Of a stretch of 64,000 nucleotides of DNA, positions 1 through 6,789 are shown piece after piece. Below the pieces are notes generated by a model. The model worked only from the letters and a program-made list of their open reading frames with translations, made no database searches and had not been told where the DNA came from. Position 1 is the stretch's first letter; every line of letters begins with the position of its first letter. Source of the DNA: Halorubrum hochsteinianum (GTDB taxonomy: Archaea > Halobacteriota > Halobacteria > Halobacteriales > Haloferacaceae); contig NZ_CP098415.1 of NCBI RefSeq assembly GCF_023702125.1, positions 1,302,001 to 1,366,000 on the forward strand, given 5' to 3'. A program made the translations under genes and the position numbers.

Positions 1-5
1 TCTAT

Positions 6-224
6 ATGTGCGTGTTTGCGATGGTCATTGGACCGGCTCTTGAATCGCTCACCGGCTTGGAAACGCTCTCGATGGAAACTACAAGAGGCGTTGAACGTAT
101 GTGGGACTTAGTCTCAAAGCCACAGGGCTGGGTTCTCTGTCTCGGCTACGTCCCAGTTCATTTCACGTATCTGATTGTCCGCGCGCGACTCGCCGGTGAA
201 TCGGTTGACTCCTACTGGGGGTAG
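6..224 (+). CDS. hypothetical protein, possibly 5'-truncated by the window edge
   Basis: A 72-residue open frame that stays open to the window edge, so the real start may lie outside. The middle is hydrophobic (around residues 40-60, ending in a Tyr-Leu-Ile-Val run) and could be a membrane segment. No family was recognised. It sits beside a truncated methyltransferase at the edge of an accessory island and could itself be a remnant. Confidence 0.3.
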   Translation: MCVFAMVIGPALESLTGLETLSMETTRGVERMWDLVSKPQGWVLCLGYVPVHFTYLIVRARLAGESVDSYWG

Positions 225-311
225 CGGTTCTCGATGCGTCATCTGACAAGGGCTGTGTAGCTTTCTGCGGGCGTGCTGAACTCACCCTCTGTATCTTGTA
301 CACGACATTTG

Positions 312-692
312 TCAGGCCCTGAGGATTTCAACAGAGCCGTTCAGGTATAACAGTAGGCTCGCCTCTCGGACTCGCTCGTCCTGTGTGAGAGTCGACTGTG
401 TAAGGAGCGCATTGAACTCGGAGCGAGCGTTGTAGTAGTATTCTTCCGTATGCTCGTGCGTTTTGTTCTCGGTAATAAGGGCGTCCGGTTGGTCCCGAAC
501 GATCTCATAAAACGTTGTTAGCCGCGTGTTCAGATCGTTAATCGTTCCATCGTCAGGATCCTGATCGAAAAAGACAGCACCACCACCGACGAACGGCTCA
601 TGATACGCCTCATATGAGGTCGGAAACAACGCCGTGATTTCTGAGAGAAGCTGGCGCTTTCCACCCGCCCATTTCAATATCGGCTCCACCAT
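312..692 (-). pseudogene. truncated Dam-type (D12 class) adenine-N6 DNA methyltransferase
   Basis: The 126 residues match the N-terminal part of D12-class adenine methyltransferases. KWAGGK (residues 7-12) and PFVGGG (33-38) form the AdoMet-binding region, and NDLN follows near 52. After the conserved LYLN the frame runs into eight unrelated residues and stops. The rest of the catalytic domain, including the expected DPPY motif, is missing; intact enzymes are about 260-300 residues. It is therefore a decayed methyltransferase, probably cut by a rearrangement at about position 340. No partner nuclease is seen nearby. Confidence 0.75.
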
Positions 693-1084
693 TCAAGATA
701 GAGTTGCTCGGTATTAGCAAAAAGCTGTCTCGTTGGACTGCTCTCGTCTTCTGTCGTGCCTGGTAGAAGATTGTGTTTTCTGGTCTCCCAAACGCCTCCC
801 TGATGAGTTGTACCCTTCTGAGCCGCCGCCGCCCGTATACAACGACGGCGATCTCCGCTTTCTTCGAGTCAAATGGCTGTGAAGCCGATCTAGCTTCTCT
901 GACCCGTTCACGAAATCTCTCATAGCGCTAATTTAGAGGGTACTGAATAAAATACTCTGAATAATCATATTCTGAAATATCATATTTCGGAGTACCGGTG
1001 ATCGAGAATTCTTCTAAATCAAAATTAGAGTAGATCCGAGATTAGCCAGATACGGTGCCAATTATATTAGAAATTCTACCTTTC
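693..1084. other. AT-rich intergenic stretch without a recognised gene
   Basis: About 390 bases between the truncated methyltransferase and the operator of the next gene. The right half is strongly AT-rich compared with the core chromosome. A 69-codon minus-strand frame (714-923) is basic and low in complexity and matches nothing recognised. I see no tRNA, repeat array or convincing coding sequence. Confidence 0.5.
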
Positions 1085-1132
1085 GTCTCAAATCGCAAAA
1101 CTGTTTTATAATCTACTTGCGTTATTTGAGAC
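1085..1132 (+). promoter_or_regulatory. TATA box inside an interrupted palindrome, candidate autoregulatory operator
   Basis: The left arm is GTCTCAAAT (1085-1093) followed by CGCAA (1094-1098). The right arm is TTGCG (1117-1121), two T bases, then ATTTGAGAC (1124-1132). These are inverted repeats of 9 and 5 bp, and a TATA-like TTTTATA (1104-1110) lies between them. The start codon at 1136 is 26 bases after the TATA element, the spacing of a leaderless archaeal transcript. A dimeric regulator bound here would block TBP. The two-domain winged-helix protein encoded immediately downstream is the obvious candidate, which is inference. Confidence 0.7.
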
Positions 1133-1135
1133 AAT

Positions 1136-2086
1136 ATGATGTCGGAGAGTCACTTGCGGGTAATCTCTCAGCTCATAGATGGGGGTGACCCGGAAGTAAG
1201 TATCAGTACACTCGCTGACCAACTCGAGTGGAGTACCAGTCACGCCTCACGGATCATCACCGAATTAGAAACCTACGGCTGCGTCCAAACCAAACAAAGC
1301 GGTCGAGAAAAGCTGGTTTCTCTTACTGAAATCGAACCGATAGAGCAGCTCGAAGGACTCCTCACGGAACATCGTCATATGGACCTACCGGCACTCATCG
1401 CCGGCTCCGGATTACAAATTCTCTATTATCTTGACCGGGGACGGACGGCTACCGAATTAGCCGAGCGAAGTGGCGTTAGTCGGGCAACAGTCTACCGCCG
1501 GTTAGATGATCTCCAGCTAGTCGGTGTCATCGGGAAATCGAAATCTCGGTACCGTCTCAACGAGCCATTTACCGTATTGGCTTCTATCGCACGAGGACTG
1601 TTCCATCAGAAGCATCGCCGTGAAACACGAAAGCACGTCGTTGGACTCAATTTTCTCTGGGAAACGCACAACGAGTATCTCTTCGCGTGCGACGGCGACA
1701 TCAGCGCTGAAGGGTTTCATCCGACCGGACCAGCGCTGTTCGGTGAGTTTGATGTTCCACTGCTCACCCGTGACCGTCGACACTACTTCCGAACCGATCG
1801 AGTCACTGAGGTCGACCCCGTAGCGTTAGTCTGCCATACACTCTTGATCGATGACGGCTCTCGGTACCGAACGTACTGTCTGTTACTGATACAGAAACAG
1901 GATATCGATCGAACGGAACTGCGAGAGCGCGCTGAACACTATCACTCTGAGGCGACGACCGATTTACGCACTATCGTCGACGGCCTCATTGAATACTTGG
2001 AGACCAGCGGAGAAACGACGGCTGAGCACCTCCCCGAATGGGAAGAGTTCAAACAAACAGCTAGGGAGTATGAGGTTACTCTATGA
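1136..2086 (+). CDS. double winged-helix transcriptional regulator, candidate antitoxin
   Basis: The 316-residue protein has two helix-turn-helix regions. The first is at about residues 20-50 (STLADQL...SHASRIITEL) and the second at about 103-128 (ATELAERSGVSRATVYRRL), each followed by a winged-helix-like stretch. The C-terminal half (about 150-316) is uncharacterised. It overlaps the downstream nucleotidyltransferase gene by four bases (ATGA), so the two are probably translated together. A palindrome surrounds its own TATA box, suggesting autoregulation. The arrangement resembles type IV AbiE-like toxin-antitoxin modules, where a helix-turn-helix protein precedes a nucleotidyltransferase, but homology to AbiEi itself is not evident by eye. 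Confidence 0.8.
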   Translation: MMSESHLRVISQLIDGGDPEVSISTLADQLEWSTSHASRIITELETYGCVQTKQSGREKLVSLTEIEPIEQLEGLLTEHRHMDLPALIAGSGLQILYYLDRGRTATELAERSGVSRATVYRRLDDLQLVGVIGKSKSRYRLNEPFTVLASIARGLFHQKHRRETRKHVVGLNFLWETHNEYLFACDGDISAEGFHPTGPALFGEFDVPLLTRDRRHYFRTDRVTEVDPVALVCHTLLIDDGSRYRTYCLLLIQKQDIDRTELRERAEHYHSEATTDLRTIVDGLIEYLETSGETTAEHLPEWEEFKQTAREYEVTL

Positions 2087-2928
2087 GCTCTCGTGAACGA
2101 TTCGGCCGTGGTTATATCGAGGCCGAACTTCAGAAGATCGCGGATCACCTCCAAACAGAGGTGGAGGCGTATCTCATCGGTGGTGGCGCGATGGCACTTC
2201 ACCAGCCGTCTCTCAAGGACACGACCAAGGACATCGATCTCGTTGTTGTAGATGAGACGGCCCTCAGCCGCCTGATGGGCGTACTCGACGAGCTCGGCTA
2301 TGAGGAGGTCACCGATCTCGGTGACGAGTACGATCGGCTGGGCGCACGCCATTGCGTACGGAACGATGCCGGCTGCCAGTTCGACGTCTTTTATCGCCAG
2401 ATCGCCGATAAGCTATTCTTCAGTGACGGGATGCAAGCACGGAGCCAACAGTTTCTCTCGTCGGAGTACTTCTCGGTCGGCCTCGTCTCGTTCGAGGATA
2501 TCTTCCTGTTCAAAGCCGTAGCAGAGCGCCCGGACGACATCGGTGACATGGCTACGCTCGTCCAAACGGAACTGGACTTCGATGTCATATCAGACGAACT
2601 CGAACGCCAAGTAGAGCTCTTGGGTGGGGAGTTCTTCGTCACAGTTGTCTCTGCGTCTCTGGAGCGACTCGATGAGAGCGAAGGCATCCAAACGCCACTT
2701 GATGATGTCGTTCGGGAGTACTATCAGCGATATATGGAAGGATACGAGCTCCGAATACAGTTGGACGAGGAAGAACCCAAATCTGTGAGCGAACTAGCCG
2801 CTGAGTTGGGCGTTTCAGACGAAGAGATCGAACGTCGATACGAGTATCTCGAGGAGTACGGGTTCGCTAAGCGAACTTCTGAGGGGATTCAAGATACTGG
2901 TAAGAACGACGAATTCACGCGATCGTAG
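2083..2928 (+). CDS. nucleotidyltransferase-fold protein (DUF6036-like), candidate toxin
   Basis: A 281-residue protein with a minimal nucleotidyltransferase core. A GGG turn at 33-35 (YLIGGGAMALH) is followed by KDIDLV, giving the D50-x-D52 metal-binding pair, and a third acidic residue lies at about D101 in QFDVFY. The C-terminus has a helix-turn-helix-like segment (about 236-262, SVSELAAELGVSDEEI). The start overlaps the regulator stop by four bases. In related two-gene modules such enzymes modify tRNA or proteins with nucleotides; here that role is inferred from fold and context. The complete active-site set suggests the gene is intact. Confidence 0.8.
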   Translation: MSSRERFGRGYIEAELQKIADHLQTEVEAYLIGGGAMALHQPSLKDTTKDIDLVVVDETALSRLMGVLDELGYEEVTDLGDEYDRLGARHCVRNDAGCQFDVFYRQIADKLFFSDGMQARSQQFLSSEYFSVGLVSFEDIFLFKAVAERPDDIGDMATLVQTELDFDVISDELERQVELLGGEFFVTVVSASLERLDESEGIQTPLDDVVREYYQRYMEGYELRIQLDEEEPKSVSELAAELGVSDEEIERRYEYLEEYGFAKRTSEGIQDTGKNDEFTRS

Positions 2929-3234
2929 GTTTGTGAGTGTTGTCGCCGACGAGCTCTCGGATCGGTTGTCAGTGACCCAATTATCGACAAACTGCTACAC
3001 ATCATTTGAGAGCGTGATAAGGTACCTACCGCTCTATCTGTTCTTGATAGTTGTTCCAGCCTTCGAGCGATGGATAACGGTAAGCGACTGAGATCCCGAG
3101 TCGTAACCGTCCACGTTGAGTGAGTGTGGTGCCAACTCTCACCGTGTGCTATGACCTCACATTACACGCATCAAAATATCAGGTAAGATATTATAGTCGC
3201 TGAATTAATATGTGTAATTCAAAACTGACATAAT
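2929..3234. other. intergenic, no gene recognised
   Basis: About 300 bases of mixed composition. The last 70 bases before 3235 are AT-rich and include TAAGATATTATAG (about 3184-3196), a plausible TATA region for the next gene. Nothing else was recognised. Confidence 0.4.
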
Positions 3235-3956
3235 ATGGAAGAATATGCTGAGTGGGGAGAAGAAATTCAGCGAAAAATGTTCCAGATATGGGAAAAGAAC
3301 CTCGGAGAAGAATATGGCGAAGGCTTTGAAGTCTTCACTAGTCCGGTTGTCAAAGATGCCTCTGTTATTTTTATTGGTACAAATCCTGGAAGTAGAAAGC
3401 AATCAGACGAACAGTACCACCCTCTCATGCGAAACAAGTTCCTCAAAGGTGATTTTTCGACCCCTGATTCACATGATTATGTTAACGACGGAGCTGATTA
3501 CCCAGTAGCGGAAGCTATTCGTAATCAGCTCTTCGTCAATCGAGAGAAGCACCTAGCGGATAGTGTTGAGACAAATTATTATTTCATTCGAACAAAAAGG
3601 GAACAGGGTCACAGTGAGCTTAAATCCGAACTGGGTGGCGTCTGGTCAGAATATAAAAATTCTGTAAAGATACAATTGAGGAGTTAATTAACAAGACGGA
3701 CCCAGATTTGATCGTCGCATTTTCGCTTGGAACCTACGATAAGTTGATCGATGATCGCCGATATGAGACCGTAGATATAGACACTCATATGAGGCCAATC
3801 GAGAGCGACCGCAATCTCAGATTAATTGAAGAATCGCTAATTGATGGTCGACAACTTATCGGTCTTTGCCATCCGACCTACTGGGGTGAAGATGATAAGC
3901 AGAAGGTGCGTGAATTAGCTCATCCAATTATCGACTCAGCCTTATCTGAAGACTAA
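3235..3956 (+). pseudogene. uracil-DNA-glycosylase-superfamily-like protein, frameshifted
   Basis: The first frame (3235-3687) encodes VIFIGTNPGSR at about residues 44-54, like motif A of the UDG superfamily. The second frame (3708-3956) carries LCHPTYW, like the His-Pro-Ser/Thr motif. Adding one A to the five-A tract at 3655-3659 joins them into one continuous protein: the shifted frame then reads CKDTIEELINKTDPDLIVAF across the gap and goes on to the stop at 3956. The region is AT-rich relative to the core. It may be a true frameshift, a slippage-prone phase-variable tract, or a sequencing error. A glycosylase activity is not proven; many proteins of this fold are uncharacterised. Confidence 0.7.
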
Positions 3957-3990
3957 TCGGCGTAATTAAATATCGAAATAAGACCGATTG

Positions 3991-5000
3991 TTAGATATTA
4001 TTTAGGAACCTCCTACGCTGTTCCATACGCTCACGCTGGCTTCTCTGATCGTAGTGCTTGTTTAGCACGTCCTGTGTGACATTTCCCGGTCACTCACCAC
4101 GTCCTTCGGCACCTCGTTGTTGAGGTGGTGAGTGATGCCACCACGCCGAAGGGCGTGTGGACTGACGCTCGACGGACAGTCGAAGGCGGCGGTATACACC
4201 ATCGCCTCGCAACTCTCCGGATCGCGGTCGTGTGGACACTCTCCAGTAGAAACACAGGGCCTTGTGTGTCTGTAACAATCTCCTCGGAGGGTCGATCGAT
4301 GCGCACGCCCGTCTACCGTCGATACGAGTGGTCGCCTGCCGAATTCGTCGTCGACGTCGGGCCTCCGATCTGCGATCCAGTCGTCGAGAAGCCGGCACAC
4401 GTCGTTCGATAACGCGATCAGTCGCTCGCCACCTTTTCCGTTCTTGATCGTCGTTCCCTCCTCAGGTCGATGGACGACAGCGATGTACTGTCCATCCGGG
4501 TCGTAGTCGTCGACGTCCAGCGAGTGGACTGCCCCAGTCCGCATCATCGTGTGCCACATCAGCGTGAGCGCGACGTGGGGACGGGAGGCGTACTCGTACT
4601 TCGAGAGATGGTCGAAAACCTCCTCAGCACGGTCGGACTCGAGCATCACGTCGCGGACGTTCTGCCCGTCTCGTAACACAGGCGACCGGGCCTTCGTGTG
4701 GAGGTCGTCGGCGACGGCGTCGATGCTCTCGAGCCATTTCACGAAGACGCGGAGCGTGTCCATCTGCGTCTTCTCGCTAGCGGGTGCGAGGTCACCGTCA
4801 CGACGTCGCCAGAGGCGGTACTCGTGTAGTGTCCGTCCGCTCAGCTCGTTCAGGTTGTCTATGTCTTCCTCACCACACCAGCGAACGAAGTGACCGAGGC
4901 GAGAGCTGTGCGAGTACAGCGTTGCTTTGGCCACCTCGGCTTCGCGATCGGCGAGGTACAGTTCCACGGCTGTTTCCGGGTCGATTGGTTCGAGACTCAT
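3991..5000 (-). pseudogene. tyrosine recombinase/integrase, frameshifted before the catalytic Tyr
   Basis: The in-frame product (4062-5000, 312 residues) has an N-terminal core-binding domain (about 1-95) and most of a catalytic domain: R154 in MMRTGA, Lys186/189 in KNGKGG, and the H282-x-x-R285 box (HALRRG). It then ends abnormally after VVSDR. The neighbouring frame continues immediately as NVTQDVLNKHYDQRS, with the catalytic Tyr codon at 4051-4053, and stops at 3991-3993 after FLNNI. One lost base (or two gained) near 4085-4092 explains the break. As read, the recombinase would be inactive, so the element can probably no longer excise by itself. Confidence 0.85.
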
Positions 5001-5275
5001 CGCTCTTGGGTGCGCGAGTCGCAGTCAGGACCCCGATCTGAAGTCACCGATTTCGGGCGGTACAGTCCCGAAAAGCACGATCCGTTCTCAGTATGAACTC
5101 GCGCCCGTCGCGCCCGCTTACTCACGAACCGTTTCACGACTAACAGCGGACGCGCCGTAGCGACGCCCTTCTTCACGAAATCGGAGGATACGCCGACTCG
5201 CGAGACCCCGTCTCGAATCGGGTTGAGTACGCCGCGGATCGCGGCCCTCTCACGTCGGGTGATCGGGTCCGCCAA
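4997..5275 (-). CDS. possible small basic protein overlapping the integrase start
   Basis: A 92-residue frame from a TTG codon at 5275 whose stop overlaps the integrase ATG by four bases (ATGA). The N-terminal two thirds are rich in Arg, Lys and Val (DPITRRERAAIRG...). The C-terminal third looks less protein-like. It faces away from the operon starting at 5294. The overlap is the main support, and the segment could equally be just the control region between two divergent units. Confidence 0.25.
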   Translation of the reverse strand: MADPITRRERAAIRGVLNPIRDGVSRVGVSSDFVKKGVATARPLLVVKRFVSKRARRARVHTENGSCFSGLYRPKSVTSDRGPDCDSRTQER

Positions 5276-5293
5276 GACCGGGGTGATCTTCGG

Positions 5294-5539
5294 ATGATGG
5301 CACTCCGGATCGACGCCGACGACCCCGGCGTCTGTCAGGGGTGCGGCGCTCACGTTCCGATCGACTTTCGTCGCGTTCACGGCGACGATGATGATCGCGT
5401 CTACCGGTGTCCCGAGTGCGATTCTTGGGTCCGAATCTGTGAGGGGAGCGCGGCCGGGAAGGACGCGGACACGCCCGACCCGCAACACAACCCCGCTCGC
5501 AACGGCGGCGAGCCGTGGGACGGAGGGCTGTCGGGATGA
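5294..5539 (+). CDS. small zinc-ribbon protein, first gene of element operon
   Basis: The 81-residue protein has two CxxC knuckles: CQGCG at about residues 14-18 and CPEC at about 40-43. Together they form a treble-clef or ribbon-like zinc site, with a polar, probably disordered tail. The next gene starts inside its stop codon (ATGA overlap). Five more genes follow with the same type of overlap, so it is probably the promoter-proximal member of a single transcript. A DNA-binding or regulatory role is likely for such short zinc proteins in mobile elements, but the function is unknown. Confidence 0.65.
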   Translation: MMALRIDADDPGVCQGCGAHVPIDFRRVHGDDDDRVYRCPECDSWVRICEGSAAGKDADTPDPQHNPARNGGEPWDGGLSG

Positions 5540-5655
5540 CGCCGTTCGTCCGCGCCAGCCGGCTGTACGACCCGGCGGACGGCCCGCAGGTTCACGTCCG
5601 TGACGCCGCACGGCTCCGCTGGCAGCGCGACGCCGAACGGGGGCGGTCGGCGTGA
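5536..5655 (+). CDS. 39-residue hypothetical protein
   Basis: The ATG overlaps the previous stop (ATGA), and the stop overlaps the following GTG (GTGA). The product begins MTPFVRASRLYDPADG and is Arg-rich towards its end. It is too short for family recognition. The position inside an unbroken chain of coupled genes is the reason to believe it. Confidence 0.5.
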   Translation: MTPFVRASRLYDPADGPQVHVRDAARLRWQRDAERGRSA

Positions 5656-5963
5656 GTTCCGACCGTTCACGCGCCGGAGAGACGGCGGCGATCTTCACTT
5701 CACACGGCGCACTCGACGCCGCGACGACAATCCTCGCGGCCCGCGTCGCGGGTGTCGATGCCGAGGCGAACCCGGTCGTTCGCGAACTGCTCGCGCTCGG
5801 TGAGCTTCCGGCAGCGCTCGCGATGGTCGCGGTCGTCGGCTTGTGTTGCGGTGCGTGGCCGATCGCCGCCGACGCTGTCGACGCGCCCGAGTGGGTCGGC
5901 CTTGGGATCGCGACGATCGGCGCGGTGGTCGCCGCGGTGAACTTGGTGGTGGTGTTCGCGTGA
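5652..5963 (+). CDS. small membrane protein, DUF5658-like
   Basis: The 103-residue product from a GTG start contains HGALDAATTILA followed by an EANP motif (about residues 37-40), a pattern I associate with DUF5658-type membrane proteins. Two hydrophobic segments follow: about 53-72 (ALAMVAVVGLCCGAW) and about 80-103 (IATIGAVVAAVNLVVVF). It is probably an integral membrane protein with both helices near the C-terminus. It is coupled on both sides by GTGA overlaps. Its role in the element is unknown. Confidence 0.65.
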   Translation: MSSDRSRAGETAAIFTSHGALDAATTILAARVAGVDAEANPVVRELLALGELPAALAMVAVVGLCCGAWPIAADAVDAPEWVGLGIATIGAVVAAVNLVVVFA

Positions 5964-6436
5964 GCAGCTCGCGCGGACCCGTTTCGTCGAAGCGCGCCGG
6001 GGAGGACGCCGAGGCAGCGGTCCTCGAAGCGGTCGACGGGCTGGCGTACGTCCCCGACGACGAGACCGAACACGTCGACGCTCGCGTTGAGTCGCTCGTC
6101 GAGCCGTCGTCGACGCTCCCGTTCGTCGGGATCTGTCTGCTCGAATCGGAGACGCCTGTCGAGATCAAGAGCTCGATCCCTCGGCTCGCAAGCGGCCAGC
6201 GGGGGCGATTCTACCTTCGACGCGAGCAGCACGAACTACTCCGAGACGGCGGCGGAAGCTACCTCTTCGCCGTGTACGAACCCCGGCCCGGACGGGAGCC
6301 GGTTGCGATGAAGATCGTGCCCGCGACGATCGTTGACGGCGCGGTCACGTCGTGGCGGTCCGGCGGAACCGACCGGCCGGCGTGCGCGCAGGTCTCGTGG
6401 TCGCGGATCTTCGATCCGAGCGAGGTGGAGCCGTGA
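5960..6436 (+). CDS. PD-(D/E)XK nuclease-fold protein, resolvase-like
   Basis: The 158-residue product starts at a GTG that overlaps the upstream stop. The pattern resembles archaeal Holliday-junction-resolvase-like nucleases: an acidic helix with KRAGEDAEAAVLEA (about 11-24), the E68-I-K70 catalytic strand in PVEIKSS, and then GRFYLRREQHELL (about 82-94), typical of the helix after the active site. The fold and residues suggest a DNA endonuclease acting on element DNA or on branched intermediates. The exact substrate is inferred only. Confidence 0.7.
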   Translation: MSSSRGPVSSKRAGEDAEAAVLEAVDGLAYVPDDETEHVDARVESLVEPSSTLPFVGICLLESETPVEIKSSIPRLASGQRGRFYLRREQHELLRDGGGSYLFAVYEPRPGREPVAMKIVPATIVDGAVTSWRSGGTDRPACAQVSWSRIFDPSEVEP

Positions 6437-6789
6437 GCGCCGCCGACTACAGGCTCCGGCGGCCGATCGCCCGGTGGGACGATGACCGGAAGTACGCGGC
6501 GTGTCCGCGCTGTCAGGCGGACGTGTCCGCGTCGCTCGGCGCGCCGTCGGTCCCGACGCTCCGGCTCGCGAACCAGAACCCGATTCGCGTCGACGGCGAG
6601 ACGATCAACGCCCGCGGGTACATCTGCGAGGCGTGCCGGTACATCCTCGCGATCGCCCCCGCTGCCGCGGTCGTCGACGTCGGCGGAGCGGCCGATGAGT
6701 CGACGCCGTGGATCCGCCTCGGTGCCGTGTTCGTCGACGGCTCGAAGCGGCCGATCGTGGTCCCGCGCCGGGAGGTGCGTCCGCGATGA
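6433..6789 (+). CDS. zinc-ribbon hypothetical protein
   Basis: 118 residues from a GTG that overlaps the nuclease stop. Two CxxC pairs, CPRC at about residues 21-24 and CEAC at about 62-65, suggest a zinc ribbon with a long insert. The C-terminal half is a mixed hydrophobic and acidic stretch. An ATGA overlap joins it to the large gene that follows. No family was recognised. The pairing with a nuclease and a winged-helix protein suggests a nucleic-acid role. Confidence 0.6.
   Translation: MSAADYRLRRPIARWDDDRKYAACPRCQADVSASLGAPSVPTLRLANQNPIRVDGETINARGYICEACRYILAIAPAAAVVDVGGAADESTPWIRLGAVFVDGSKRPIVVPRREVRPR

Noticed and set aside
5843-5959. Upstream extension of the PD-(D/E)XK gene
   Set aside because: It overlaps the membrane-protein gene in another phase; the GTG at 5960 with GTGA overlap fits the operon pattern.
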